Origin: Cymbomonas tetramitiformis
Lineage: Eukaryota; Chlorophyta; Pyramimonadophyceae; Pyramimonadales; Pyramimonadaceae
Length of the DNA stretch: 64,000 nt
Direction of reading: 5' to 3'
NCBI GenBank assembly: GCA_001247695.2
Contig: LGRX02034486.1
Span: 1-64,000, forward strand
In this document: positions 37,720 to 52,700 of the stretch, piece by piece
Layout: each line of letters begins with the position of its first letter
Numbering within the stretch: position 1 is the stretch's first letter
Notes under the pieces: model-generated
Databases searched by the model: none
What the model was told of the DNA's origin: nothing
Seen by the model: the letters and a program-made list of their open reading frames with translations, nothing else
Position numbers and translations under genes: made by a program

Positions 37720-40700
37720 TCACCTGTGAACAATCTGGGCGTTACAGATTCGTGCATATTTAGTACCCATCGCACAATAAATAAGGGTTAAAAACAAAAA
37801 TACGCACCTGACGGATGCAGTATCTTGCGCCGCCCGCTTCCAGTGTGCACGTACGCTCGCTCGCTCGCTCGTTACGCTCGCAACGCTGACACATAAACAC
37901 GGGCACTCACCGGCGGAAACGAGCTGCTCCAAAATCTGGGCGGTGCTCGCCAACGTCTCCGCGTCTTGCATGAACTGGGACGGGTCGGGGGACTCAGCCA
38001 AAGAGGCGACGGTGGCGCTGAGGATCTGTGTTACGGCTTCGCCCGAAACGAAGGGGGGCGAGGCGGGAACGGGCACCGCCGGGTAGCCGGCGTACAGAGA
38101 GAAGCTAGGAGCGGCGGTGTGCAGCTCTGTGGTGGACACGCCGCTGTACGCCGCCTGCAGCGCCGATGCGATCTGCCGCACCCCTTGTACGTTGTCCTCG
38201 TCCACGCCGTCAGCGGTGTAGTCGTTCAGGGTGGTGCTCTGGTGCACCTCGACGCCTCCCGTATGCAAGCCCAAAATCCGCGAGCGTTCGATCGTGTTCT
38301 TCATGTCGCTCTCCATTTGTGTTAGGGTCGCGTTCCTGGTGGCGTTGGACTGCAGCAAGTCCATACGCTGCAGATCGTTGTAAGTGACCGACGCGTTCAC
38401 CACCACGTCGTAGAGGCTAGACACGAAAACGCTGCTTTGCGTTAAGCGGCGGCGGCTTCCTGCGGACGCCGTGATCGCTCGATAGTTGTGAATGATCACC
38501 TGATTGGGCGTCACATTCTCCTGCGTGGAGGCGATCTCCGTGCGTACGTTGTCCAAGAAGGCCGTGACCATCACATGGTCCGCCTCGTTAAAGAAGACGT
38601 TCTCGTAAACGTGCTCGCTGATCACCTCGTCACCGATGATGTCGTAGGTGGCGTTGACGATGGCGACGGAAGCGCGGTTCCCGTTCTCGGTCACGACCAT
38701 CTCGGACGCCTGCTCGGTGGCGTGCGTCACGCTGCGCAGGAACTCCTGGGCGAAGGTCTCGTTCGTCATGAGACGCCGTCGGAGCGTCACCACCGGGTCG
38801 CCCTGAAATCTCGTCGCGCCGACGACGGTGGTGCGCACGCCCGGCTGCGTCGGTGAGACGGTTGGCGAGTGCGTGGGCGCGATGGTGGTGGGAGAAGCGG
38901 AGGGCGCCTGGGTGAAGGGCGATCCGGTCGGCGCCTTGGAGGGCACGTTGGTGATGGGCGACCTAGTGGGGGTGGTTGTGGGCGACTCGGTGGGCGATGC
39001 GGTGGGCTGCTTAGTGGTGGGGCTCGCGCTGGGTGACGCGGTGGGAGTGTTGGACGTGGGCGATCGGGAGGGCGAGGCGGTGGGCGTCCTCGTGGTGGGG
39101 CTTGCGCTGGGCGAGGCGGTGGGCGTGTTGGACGTGGGCGATAGAGAGGGCGAGGCGGTGGGCGTTTTTGTGGTAGGCGACGCGCTCGGAGAAGCGGTGG
39201 GCGTCCTGGAGGTTGGCGAGGCCGAGGGCGAGTGGGTGGGCGCGTTCGTGGTGGGACTGACAGTCGGAGACGCCGTGGGGGCCGTCGGGCTCGCGCGGGG
39301 AAGGAGGTTGTGGGCGCGGCGGTCGGCGGGGGGCACGGCGGCGGTGGCGGAGGGGGCGACGGCGGCGGCGCGGGCGGCGGGGGGCTGCGCTCGTGCGTGA
39401 CCGAATAGGTGTACCGCTGCGGGTCGCGGAAGTGCGACAGGTCGGTGTGACGGAAGCACGGGCAGTATAGTCGGTAGTCGATGTCGAATGGGTCCCCGTG
39501 CTGCGTAACGAGCCGCACCGTGGTGGACGAGGCCCGACAGTTGGCGCTGTACAGGGCTAAGCACTGATCCACGTTGAGCACCGGCCCGTAGCAGCCCAGC
39601 GTGTAGGGCGCTCGGGGCGTGGTGTGGTAGTGGTAGACGTACAGATCGCCGTACCGCTCCCGCGCGCTGTGCTCGGGATCCACCACGGCCCCGTTGGGCG
39701 GAGAATCGGGCGTGTGGGTGCCGTGGTACGCCGGGGAGGCGTCATCCGGCATCTCGAAAGTCGTCTCCCCGTCGCGCCCCTCGTCGCAGCGCCAGCCCAC
39801 CTGCGCGCTGACGTACACGCACGCGTGCGTGTGGTACCCCGCGGTGAAGGTGCCCAAAGGGTAGAGTGGGAAGTATCCGCCCATGGAGTAGGGCCCGGTC
39901 GACACGGGGCCGTAGTGGCCGTTGCACGCGTCGTAGCTGCCCACCTGCAGGTGCGTCTCCATCGCGTACACGCCGCGTCCGTCCAGGGCGTAAGCCACCA
40001 GCGCGTGATCCAAGGAGGGAGGGTAAGTGGCGCAGGCGCTCTGGGAGTGCAGCTCGTAGAAGGTGTCCGCGCTCGTGTACCCGGAGTACACTCGGCCGTC
40101 GCAGGCGTCCAGCGTGGAGGCGTCCCCGCTGCAGGCGCGGGTGGCCTCGCTGTCGCAGGTGAGCACGTCGATGCCGGCGGTGCAGCGGTGCGTTGCGGAG
40201 CTGCTCGGGCAACTCACCGACATGCCCCCCTGGAAGGGGCCCCGCATGGCCACGCCGTCCACCGTGTACGCGACCGTGCCGTGCAAAGAGATGGCGTGCG
40301 GCGCGGTAGTCACCTGGCGCACGGTGATGGCCACGCACTTGGCCCTGGCGGTCGAGAGGGCGCTCGTGGGCACCTCGGTGGAGCTCGGGCACAGGTTGCT
40401 GCGCAGCGTGCCCGTGTGGACCCCCGTCAGGGCGTCGTAGCTGAGCCCCGGTGCGGTCCACGTAGGACCCGACGGTGGAGCACTGGCCCACGGAGGCGCC
40501 CGCGCACCCGTCCACCTCCATGGTGACCAGCTGGCTCTGCGCGGCGCGCTGCGTGTTGCTGCGCGTGACCAGCTCGTAGTACGCCTGAGGGTCCTCCACG
40601 GTGTCCCCGTAGGAGCACAGCGGGTCCTCCACGCACCCGCTCTGCGTGCGGTGCTGGGAGCAGTGGCCCACGGTCTCCTGGTCGAACTGCGTCGCGGCCA

Positions 40701-43700
40701 CGCAGGTGGGTATGTTGTAGGTCTGCGCGTTGGGGTCCGCGTACGGCAAAGGCTCGGGCACGTAGATCACCTCGTAGGCGCTAAGGTCATCCTCACCGCG
40801 CCCCAGCGACCGGTCCGGCATAGTGTCTATTGCCAAATGGGTACGGTGGGTTAACCCACCGTAATGACGATTTTAAACAACCTAAAGCTTTTATGTAACG
40901 GCGTATATGGTCTCAAACCTATGTTTCATGGCACTCATTAAGAGTCCCTTCGAACATGGAAAACATACTTTGCACAATTCTAAGGTGTTTTCGATATGTA
41001 AGAGGCGCATGAAGTTGCCAAATATTATGGTGGGTTGGGAAATTTGCTTACGGTGGCTTTACAAGTGTCACAAATATTGGTAGATCCGTGCCGTACGGAG
41101 GGAGGCGCTAGTATGCGTTCTTAGGGTTGGCACTTCATATATGATAGTTGACAATGTCAAGTTTTGATGTAAATCACTTGGGGAGGCATGTGCATATTGT
41201 AGGCATGTTACGTTACCATGGGGGTGTCGGGGTTCATTAAGCCCTAAAATTGGCTGAAATCCGTTATTTTCATAGGGTTTCGTGGGGAAAATAAGTTCAC
41301 GTCAATGGGTACAGCTCTAGCAGCTGCAAAAGTTTATGCATCATAATACATCCATAGACCAAACGATTTTTATCTCAACAAGGCAATCCACTGTGGTTTA
41401 AGCATGTGTATTGTCATGCATTCACCCAAATGCAAATACGCGGTGATGAAGACGAGGGAATTCGCGTGCTTGTCTCCGTCATATTCGAACGTCACTTCGA
41501 ATCGCTTGCCAGGTGCTTTGTCCGGGTCACATGCGGTCACTCGAGCCTTCAAGCTATATTGAAGGGGGTTGGGGCATTGCCCGCCAAACTCTTGGACAGC
41601 CCATTCCCGCCCACACGCACCAGCGGGAATGCATAACTCACACCCTATAATTTTCACACGTTTTCTCAAGTTGAGCGCAATTGGAGGCATGTTTAACAGC
41701 GTTTGCCGCCAAGTCTATTGACCCCCGAGTACTTTTAGTATTGGTTTTAGGTGTCTAGTTCGTCACTATAATGTAACATTTCTTTCGGATCCGCGTAACG
41801 ACCCCGTTACGCGCCAAAAGCGTAGGGTTGGTTTACCCACCGTAACAGCCTGTTACGGTGGGTAAACCCACCGATCTGGCAATAGACAATAGTGACCTCG
41901 CCGGACAGGTAGTCCACGGACCCCAGAAGCGGCCTGCCGCCCACGGCGTGCGCACCGGGCACGTCCGCGACTAGGGTCCCGTTGGCCAGGTCCACGGTCG
42001 CGTCGAAGGCGTAGGACTGGAGAGCGTACCCGCCCACGCGCCCGCGGTACACCTGCGTGACGGGCTGCGTCACACGAGCATTGGTCGGGTCCACCAAGTC
42101 CGGCTCGCGACCGTTGATGAAGGTGAGCGCGGCCACTCTTTCCCCGCTCAGCATGGGCATACGGGTGGAGTGCAGAAACTCCGGGATCCACGGATTGACA
42201 TCGAAGGTGCCGTCGGTGCGATTGCGCACGTGGGCGACCAGCAGGTGAAGCCCGGCGCCGTCCTCGCTGTCGCGGTCCAGCCGAGCCCTCGCGGCGCCTT
42301 CCGTGATGCGGGCGGAGCGGTCCGTACCTTCCCCGGGCAGGCGCAGCCCTCTGGGACCGACGTAGATGTGCGAGTCGTAAATCACGTTTTGGGAGCGGCG
42401 CATGATGTCCATGCGCACGCGGGCTGCTATGCCAGCCGGGTGGGTGCGGTTGTGACGCGTTGGGTCGGCGCGCAGAACCGCCACGATGATGGAATCCTCG
42501 GCGTCCGGCTCCTCCCCGTCTCCCGTCCAACCCCCGGTGAAATCCGCGGTTGGGTAACACGGGGATGCCCCGCTTCCGTCGGAAGCGCGGCGGGCGCTAA
42601 CGGAGAGCATAGCGTCTTTGGAACGCACGAACACCCCGTACAACGGTCGGTCTCCCTCGACCAAGATTTCCACCTCGTTCAGCGCGTCCGGCGAGGGAAT
42701 CACGCCCTCGAGAAGCAGCGACCCGTCATCACCGAACACGGCGTACTCGGTGTCGGGTTCCTTGTGCGCCACAATGCGCAGCCGCAGGGACTCACCCGGA
42801 GCGAGCAGGGTAGCGCAGCCTAGCTCGGTTCCGCGCGCGTGCAGGAGCACCGCATCCCTGGGCTCGATGACGGTCACGGGTAGATCGCTGTAGGCGTAGA
42901 TCACGTCCGCCGGCAGCGTGTCGACCACGCTCGGCTCCAACGAGGCAATCTCGACCCCGGTCTCGCCGTGAAGCGTGCGCGGGTAGTTGGACATCTGAAT
43001 CATCCGCATGGGCGGGTCGCTGGCGCTGCGCGCCGCCCCGAAGCGGTCCACCAGCGGCGCCGGTCCCAAGGGGGCGTCAGGTGGAGGGGGCGCATCGACG
43101 CGGCCGGGACGGGCGCACACGGCGTGCGTGTACTGCGCCTCGCACGGCACCGCCCGCAGTACGACCTTGCGATTGTCGCCGCCGGTGACATTGGCGTACC
43201 ACATCGCTTCTGCGTCCACCGGCACCGCCCCGTGCAGCTCCAACGCGGCGCAGGCGTGAGCCACGCTGGCGTTCGCCTCGAGATGCCACAGGGTGGGGTG
43301 GTCTCGCAGCAGCCGGTCGAAATCCTCGTTCTGCGTCGCCCAACCGGCAACGTCCGCGTGCCATCTAAGATCCACGGGCATCGGCGGCAGCGTGGGCGGC
43401 GCCTCGTCTTCCGGATCCTGGCCGAGCACCAGATCCAGCTCGACAATGTCTTGGGTGCTCACCTCGCCCGCGTCGAGCATGTTGACGAGGTTCTTAAAGA
43501 GCGGGTGCTGGGAATTGCTGTTGGCGCTCTCGGAGAAGGAGGCCCGGTAGGCCGCTCGCAGTTTCTCGGCAAAGCGCTCCGCGTCCACCCGATCCAGGTC
43601 GGGCACGTACAGCAAGGTCGAATCCAGCTCGGCGCAGCGCTCGCGCAATCGTTCGGTCGACCAGGACCCGTGGCGACTGAGGGTGTGCTCAAAGTGCACG

Positions 43701-46700
43701 CACATCACCTCTTCGGAGTCGTCCCGCAGACTCAGGCGCCTGAAGTTGCCGCAGCTGTAGGTGCTCTGCGCTCCGGTGATGTAGAAGGTCGCCCCCAAGG
43801 CACGCCTGGCTTCGCAGGCGCGCTCCAGGTGCACCTCCCGGGTGTTCTGCACCGCGACGCTCGCGTCGGAGGTCATCATCAGGGCGTAACGCACTTGGTG
43901 CGTGTGCCGTAGCGGCGAAAAGTGGGAGTCGAACACGTACGCCACGTGGTAATCGTCGGTTTGCTGCCCGGCCACGAGCGTGTTACGCAGCACCCGCGCC
44001 GTACCGTCGGTCCGGTCCACCTGCAGTCGGATCCTGCCGCCGGCCGCCGCATTTTCGCTCGGGGCGTTCAGAGGCATGGGCACCGCTGCGGACGCGTCCT
44101 CGCCGTACTCGATCGCCTGGATGCCGCCCGTGGCCGTGTACACCACGCCCACGCTGTACAACGGCGGAGAGGCCATGCTCATCGCCCGTGGTCCGTCGGG
44201 GAAGAGCAAGGCGCGAAGCACGCCATCTCCGCTGACCTGCGCGTCCAGCTGCAGCCCTACGGCGTCCCCCTCGAAAGCCAGGGAGTTGCCCCCAATAACC
44301 GCCACCTCCTGCGTGGACGCGTCGCCGTCGTAAAGCACCGCCTTCGCGTGGGAGCTGATAGGGCCCCCGTCCGCGGTGATCCATTGCGGCGGGTCGTTGC
44401 TCACGGCCTGCATCACAAGGTTGTCCGCGTCGCACTGGCAACCGTAAGCGGCAAACTCCGTCACCGAGTAGCTGGGGGCCACCGCCCGATCGGTGATCGT
44501 GAGCTTGAGCTCCACCACACGACTCTCCACCGTCACGCTCGCGTGAGAGGGCGCGCCATCTTGGTACGACTGCTCGTGCAGCACCTCCCAAACCCCGCTC
44601 GCGTACCCCCGAGCCTCCAGGCGCCAACGGGTGGGCACCAAGGTGTCCGCCTTGAAACCCACGCGCGCGTGGGTCACCAGGGAGCCGCCGGCGGGCATGG
44701 TGAGCACGATGCTGCCGCCCGCCACCACGAAAACAGGCATCCCGCTGAGGGTCCGCGACGAGTCAATTTCCGGGCCGAACAGCCGAAGCCCCGCCACGTG
44801 AGCGGTGGTGCGTTCCGAGGCGCTCTTTAAAGTCACCCGCCACGCTTTGGCCGTGACGGACTGCTGCGCGCCCACGAGCATCACCGTACGGCCCAGGTCG
44901 GGCGCCTCGGGGCCCAAAAGCTCGCGCTCGCGACCGGCTACGCCCTCATCCCGCAGCATGTACGGCGTCCAGTATCCGTCCGGGTCCGTCAACGATTGAG
45001 TGTAGTGCACCCGCAGGTCCTTCACGAGCACCTCCGTGTCCAGCTGCAGCTCGATACGCGAAATGGCGGTCTCGTCCGCGAACTCGTACACGATCGCCGC
45101 GCTGTCGGCAGTCTCGTCCACCTGAAGCGTGACGTTTCCGCCGGATCCGGGCGTCAGAAGATCTGCCACGTCCGCGCAGGAGCCGAGCACGTACACCCGA
45201 TCCCCGCTCTGGCCTTCGCTCAGGTCGCAGCGGGACAGCGAGGTAGCGCCGTGCACTGGTATGGGGTCCGCGCCCATGTACTCGGACGCGTCCACCGCGG
45301 CCGCGCCGGTGTACGAGAGCAAAAGCTTTCTCTCCACGTCCGCGCTGACCGTATCCACAGCCAAGGTGGCATTGAGATCCCGTTCGCAGTGGGCGTACGG
45401 CGAGTGCGCGCGCGGCTCGCCCAGTCGGAAGCGAAGCGGTCGGTGACTGCCGGCGGGATGCAGCTCCCACTCCTCAGCGTGCAGCTTGGCATACTGCGTC
45501 CAGTACACCCCGCCGTGCGAGTAGTGCACGCGGAGCGCGCGAGGCGCCGCGCCGACCACGGTGTCGTACGCGAACTGCATGTACGAGGGCATGGGGGCGT
45601 TTTTGGGGAAGGTGTAGTTTAGCAAGATGGGAAAGTTGGCGCGCTCGTACGTCACGGATGTCCCGTGGGCGGAGGGATCCGTGCGGTACTGGTCTTCGGG
45701 CGAGTTGGTCCCGTCGTGCAGCACCAACGGGTCGCTGGACGTGAGGTTACTGGGGAAGCGAGTGGACTCGGGCTGCATCACCAGCAGGTTGGCGTCCAAG
45801 AAGCTGGCCTCCATCAGTTCCAAGTTGCCGATTTGGTCCAAAGTGTCCTCGATCTCGATGGACCAGTGACGCACGCCCCGCAAGTTCTTATGGTTCAAAG
45901 GCACACTGAGCGGTTTGTTGTGGTTGGTGTCGTCCTCACCCATGTGAAGGGGTCGACCGTGCTCGGTCCAAGTCGAGTACACGTCGTCCTTTTCAACGAT
46001 GGTTGACGCCCCGTACAAGGCCCACTCCTGTAGCCGCAGGTCCCCGTTGTACAGGGTGTCCCGTATCGTCAGGGTGAACTCCGCGCAGGCGACGTCGTCT
46101 GCCACCAGGTACTCGGTGCCGCGCCAGGTGTACCACTCGTCCTGCCCGGCGTTGTCCCGGTGATGCAGTGATCTCACCACGTCCGCAGCGGTGTTCTCGC
46201 AGTCTCGCGCGGACACGGTCCATGAAGAGGGCGTGCGCCACTGCGCGGTGCCGCCCGGCGGGTGCAGCTCGTAGTAAACCAAGTACACCCGCTCGGGCAG
46301 CGCCAGGGTGATGTTGTAGTGCCGGAAAGGCGAAGTCTCGAGCTGGTACGCCCGGTAGTCGTACTGCGTGTACCCGCGACCGTCGTTCATGTCCGCGTGA
46401 TCAAAGAGGCGGTACGGCGCGTGGGAGGCGTAATGCCCCGGGCGTCGGCTCTGATCCGCACCCTCCACGATGATGGCGTACGCCCCGTTGCCGTAGGACT
46501 GGTTGGCCACTAGCAGATCCACGCGGTACGGCGTGGTGCCGTAGTTGACGTTGCTGCCAGCGTCCGTCGCGCGCGGACTCGGTAACGTCTTGGGCTGGCC
46601 ATCCATAGTTGCCACCACCGACCCCGACGTCACCGCCTCGTCCGTGAAGCCCACGGGCGGGTAGCGACGGGCCAAAGGCTCGTGCGTGCTTTTGCGTCGC

Positions 46701-49700
46701 AGAGGCACGCTGAGATTGCCGCTGGCGTAGAAAATGCGCATGCCCGTCATATCGTAACCGTTATCATTACCGGCCCACACTGCGGCGGTAGGGGCAACGG
46801 GCTCCGTGAAGGTGTGAACGATGGACGACCCGGGGCACGTCATCTGCGCGCTCTGCAAGTTGTTGACGTTGTAGACGCCGTCCGTGGCCCAATAATCTCC
46901 ACCCATCACCAATTTATGACCAAAGAGTCGGACTACGTCCGCCACGTAATTTCCTTGATTATTGACAATAGGACCGACCAAACATTCATCGTTGTGCGCA
47001 AAACCAAATCCTTGCCAAACGTTGCCTGCATAGTGCGCCTTTCCAAAATTGCAAATTTTATAGGTGCTCTGCGCGCTGGTCGGTGTTATCCATACGCCTG
47101 CTTTAGCGTCTTCGAGTGCGGTGGTGTATTGCGTCGGGTACCGTGCAATCTGAGACCCGTATACAATGTTATCCATTCTAAAATACGACGTGTACAGATC
47201 TGCGCTCATGTGCGCAGGAACGAATTCAATAAACGCAAAATCTGCTGCATTTATCGCATCATCGCTCCATTTCCCGTAGCCATTGAAGGTTAAATCGCCG
47301 GTTTGATCGGTGGGCATTTGTCCATTGTAGACGTCCAAATATGCAATCTGCGTTCGCGTCCACCGCTTTCCGCCTTCTTCCAAGTAAGTCGGGGCCGTGT
47401 TGAACAAAGAGGCCCTCGCCCAGGACTGTGGGTAGAGATGCGTGTCGGGGGACGCTCTGTGAGCGTAAGCCAGATTGGTCGGGTGCGCGCCGGACTCGTC
47501 CCACAGCGCCCACTCGTTTAGGTTGACGCGAGTGGGCGTCGGGTTCTGACCGCTCTGGTGTCCCGCAGCCGCGCAGTCGAGCCGCCACGAGGTGGCGTTG
47601 GGTACGACCGCGACCGAGGTGGTCGAACCGAGCTGCTGGTACGCCCTATCCACAAGTTGCGTCGATACCGTATCCGTATGCGTGTGCGTGCCCCACACCC
47701 GGATCTCGGACAGGCCGCCGTACGAGCGGCTAGTGCTAAAGCGGCGCTCGAAACGCAGCCGCACGTACCGAGCGCGCGCATCCGGGCCTCCGCAGGCGTT
47801 GTTTTTGGTGAGGTCGATCACGGTGGGGTGGTTGTCGTGCAGCGTGTAGTGCACGTTGCCCGAATGATGCGTGCGCTGTCTGGGCCGCAGCAGGTCGTGG
47901 TACCCGCTGCCGGGCATGTGCGGGTGCGTCACGCGCGACCAAGCCGGGTCTTCGTGGTACGCCGGGTTACCAGCGTCGGTCAATCGCAGCTCCGCGCCCG
48001 CGCAGTGCACGTCCACCCGATCTACGTAGTCGCGGTCGCCCGTCGAGCTCTCTCCGGGGTGATGCTTGTTGAAAATCTCGATCGCGCGCAGCGAGAACCG
48101 ACGCCCCGCGTGCTCCGGGTCTTCGGGCGACCGGCAGAGACGACCGTCCAGATCCAGCACCACCGTCAGGTCCCGATTGTCCACGTTGGTGTCGAAGCGG
48201 AAGTAACCACCATCGCCGATGCGGGCGTCGTTCTCGGCGTCGGGCACCGCGTTTTGCCGCACACGGTTGACGTGATCGTCGCGCTCGTTTAGATGGGGGC
48301 GCAGCGCATCCGGTTTCATGACTTCCGAATCGAACGCAGGGGTGATGATGCCGTCCAGAAGCGCCCCCGGGTAATCGTACGGATTGTACAGGTTGCGCGT
48401 TTTCATAACCTGAGCCAGATGCGGTTGGCTCGGTCCGGGCGAACTTTCGTCGATGAACCCGTCCCCGGTGCGCCAGTAGTAGCTATCCCCGTCGAACTCC
48501 TCCGGATCGTAGTACACCCACATCGACGTGCGACTGGTGTGATCGTCTGCGCGTGTATTTTTGTGGCACGTGGGGTCCCCACCCAACGGTGTGATGGAGG
48601 TGTGCGGCGTGCTGTTCCTTAAAGCGGCGGAGCCGATGAAGGGGCCCTTGTGCGGCGTCAGCACCCGCGGAGCGTCGTCCTCCGGTGCGTTGGCGATGGT
48701 GAGGATCGTCTGCGCGCAGTTGGGTTCGGGGTGGCGCATCAAGGCGTCGTCGCCGCACCGCAACGTGTGCGTGCCGCGGTCCGCCACCGCCGAGTACCAC
48801 ACCATCTCTTGCGGAGGGTCAAACCCGCCTGCCTCCCTGGCGCGGTCGACGGCCCCCTTGCTGCCGGACATGTCCACGCGCACCCTTCGCTCGTAGGCGA
48901 CGGTGCTGGACTGGGCCACCACGTCGGGGTGCGTTTCGCAGCCGTAGAGGAAGAGCTTGTACACTTGCATGTACGGGTTGGTGTTGGTGTGGTATCTGTC
49001 TGGGTAACCCATGGCGTTGAAATCGTCGCCCATCCATTTGATTCGTATACCGGACACGCGCTGCGGTTTATCCAAGAATCGGTGCTCCGTAATGGCGCGA
49101 TGCCCCTGCTCGTTGCGAAGCATAAACTTCCAATCGGCGTCATCATTCGGGTCCGCATTTGGCGTCAGTGCCAAGTAACCCCAATGGGAAAATTGGCTGC
49201 TATCCCCGCGCTGCATCAAAATGGTGCGCACTAGATACACGGGCGCGTCGAAGGTGACCTGCGCGTATCGGTTAGGATTGCGCACCGCGTCGACGTAAAC
49301 CCAATAACTAGCAGTGCTAAAATCGTATACACCGCTCGAGAGCTGCGTAGCGACATTGTTGCCCGTCGCCCCATTCCCATGTTGCGATAAAACCTTGCCG
49401 CCCGTGGGTATCACGCGCGTGTTCGCGCAGTTTGCCACGTCCTCCGCGCGGGACCAGCCTCCCCAAGAATGAAGCTGGTTGTAGAGGCTGGCGTTCATGC
49501 TTCTGTTCGCGTGCAACTCCGCCGGTACCCCGAGGTGCACCAGCGTCGGACGGGCCAGCGTGAAGGTGGTGGCGTGCGGACGGTCCTGGGCGACCGCGGG
49601 GATGTAACGGTGCGCGAAGGTGCGCAGCCGATCCACCTCCGGCACTTCCGTTGGATCTCGCAGCCGCAACGCGGAATCGTCAAAAGCGTACGCCATCGCC

Positions 49701-52700
49701 GGCGTGGGCGTGTTGGCGTCCACGTAGTGCGACGCGATCTGCACGTCGGACACCTCGGTGGGAAAGGCGGGCGCCTTGGTCACGAGGGAGACCTGATGCG
49801 GATCGTCCCGGTTCATGAGCGCGCGCAGCTCTACGTGAACCGCGCGCATCTCCTGCCAGTCTAGAGCCCCGGTGTGAATGCGCACGTCTGTGATGCGCAG
49901 CTCGTCGGAACCCGAAAGGTTCGGCCCGAAGACGATGTTCGTCTCCCCTGGCACGTGCAGAGGCAGAGTCGCCTGCGACACCGCGTTCCGCAGAGCGCCG
50001 CCGTAGGGGTTGCCGGCGTAGAGCTTGCGCACGCGCGTCGTGGATGTGGCATCATCAAAGGCCACCACAGTGTGCACCCACGAGTCGTCCGCGTGCTGCG
50101 CGTTGACCACGTCGGTGACCCCCGGCGGGTCGTGCAGGTCCACCTGACGCCACTCGCCGCGACGCACGTCTCCGGGGTTGCCGGTGCTCACCAAAGAGAC
50201 GTTGCGCCACGCCACCCACTCCAGGTCGTCGTTTAAGGCGTATTCCAGCATCGCCATCGTCGGGCACCGAGGGCCATTCTCGGGCTGCTCATTAGCGGCG
50301 CACCGCACCCGCATCCTGCGCGGTCTTTGAGGGAACCAAAAGGTTACGCTCCAGCTGTCCAGCAAGTTGGCCTCCCAGTACGAAGTCGTGGGAGTGTTAA
50401 AGTACCCGTAATTCCCTTTTTCATCCTGTTGCAGAGCGTCCGTGGTGTGGTGGTGGTTCAATCGTCGAATCTCCTTGATGTCGCTGTTGGAAAGCACGCG
50501 CCCGGCGTCATCCTCGAACAGCGGCCCGGCGCTGTAACGGAAGAGCTTTTGCGAGGGATCCTCGGTTTCCAAGAAGCGCACCCGCCAGGCTATCGCCAGA
50601 GGGGCATCCATCGAGTTGTTTCGTGCGAAATCGGCCCGGGCGGTACGTGCGGGGGTGAGTTTGGTTTCCACGCGGTGCACGCGCACCGGAGTGTCGTGGC
50701 TGCGGTAGGGAGGCGTCGCCCCGGGGCGTTTGGCGCGAGCGTACTGCCCGTACGCGGCAAACTCGCGCACCAGGTAGCGGGGCCAGGCGGCTGTGGTTTT
50801 CATCTGCTCGTGGAACTGCACCTTCACCGCTGTACAGCGGGGTGGTTGCAGCACACGCTGCACGGTCCACACGTCACCGTTCGAGGTTGCCTTGGTGAGC
50901 AAGGGATCCGCTGCGTCGTACGTTCCTCCGTGGTTAATCGCTTGCGTTTCCAACAGCATCCAATCGTTTTCGTTCTTGGAGAAGGCGCTGGTCGCCTCCG
51001 GCCTGAGCGCGTAAAACGTCAAGTTATCTGGCGGAGTGACGCGTCGGTTGGTGTCCGTCGTCGCAACGTTCTGCACCAGCATAACTTCCTCCACGTACAC
51101 CGAGCGATTGAACATCAGCACCGCGAAGTTGGCAACGTACGTAGCGGTGCCGACTGTGCCATCGTACATGCGCTCCATGGGATTGGTGGCATGCGGGTTG
51201 GCGTAGGCCCAAAATTCGGTGCCCGCCTCCACGACGTGCAACCGCCGAGCCTCTGTGACCGGCGATACGATTCGGCGCTCGTCCACGAAGCGTTCGTCCG
51301 GGATCGACATGAGCACCTCGGCATCTTGCTTGTCCGGGCTCTGCGTGAGCTTGCTCCAGTAGGACACGGAGAAGCTGCTGTACGGCGAGCGACGGCCGAG
51401 CGCCAGCTCCATGTCGGACAACCGCAGTCCGCGGTTGGTCGCGTTGAGCAAGAGGCTGCGCATCGCCACGCGCCTGTCCGGCACGTCGTCGCTGGTCACG
51501 AGTGCGCCGTGCGACAGGTTGAAGCTGTCCGCGGGCGCCGCTCGACCGTGGCCGTCCAGCGCCGCCAGGGCGTCCGTGGGGTGGTCGAAGTGGAGCCGGT
51601 AGCGCAGCAGGTCGTAGCGAGGGTCCCGCGGGCGAGGTCGCGATCTGCGGACCGATGAAGGTTGCGCAGGGGTCGCGCTTCTCAGACATACGCACCGCAC
51701 GTGAGCGTCCCTGTTGCAGGACACCTCCGAGCTGGCAATGGCGTTGAAGAGGACTCGGCTGCGCACGTGCGAGAGCACCACGTGCACGCACCCCGCGGGT
51801 AAGCTGGCGTCGGTCACGGTGTAGCCCACCTCCGAGTGAAGATCGCGCGCCACCTCATCCAAACACTGAGCGGCGTTCGGCCGATGCGCGGCGGGGCATG
51901 CGTTGGAAGTGACCGCCCAAACGTACTCGCTGCGGTTCACGGGCACGCCCTCGCGAGTGGCGCTCGCGCCGTAGTCGCCATACCACCCGTCCACGCCTTG
52001 CGTGAGTCCGGAAGGCATGTAGTATACGTATGCCATCAGCTTGATGGTGAAGGCCTCGCCCGTCGGGGAGGCGGCCTTTGCCATTTCGCGGTCATCGTAC
52101 ACGGGGTAGTAGCCCGCGATCAGCATTCCCGCCGGAGGCGCGTTCGGGCTGGAGGGGGGTGGCGAGGGTGGCGGTGGCGGTGCCGGGTGCGGCTCGCGCA
52201 GCAGGGCCACCTCCTCGAATATCGCGAGAGATTGCTCCGTCACGATGTCGATCAGCACCGTGGCGCAGGGCACATCGGTTTGCACGGGCAGGGTCGCGTT
52301 GGCCCAGCCCGACACCACGGACGGCTCGGCAACCTGTTGATGATAAACCTGCGCGCCGCTGTAGTCCTTGCAGGTGAGATTGACGCTCTGCATCGCGCTG
52401 GTCGCGTGCACGGCGAAACCGTCCACCACGGAGGGTGCGCCCAAGTCGTATCTCAGGTGCAGCTCGATTGAGTAGCTGATGTTGTACCCGCGCTCGAGCA
52501 CAGTATCGAAGAGGTCCGTCACGCACCCCGCGTAGCCTTGAGCGTACGTTTGCGCGCCACCGGTGGGCATCTCGAAAGCGACGGGTCCATACAGCACCTC
52601 CAGTCCGCTGTTAGCCGCAGGGTTGTCGCAGTCCCAGGAACCGGCAGCGGACCCGGACCCTACATCGCGCACCACGGCGCAATTTACCACCTCGAATCCG

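Noticed and set aside
42170..52471. Many long plus-strand open frames (up to about 440 codons) across the giant gene
   Set aside because: They are antisense shadows of GC-rich minus-strand coding sequence. They lack starts with promoters and recognisable domains, and have the skewed Arg/Gly/His composition of frame shadows.
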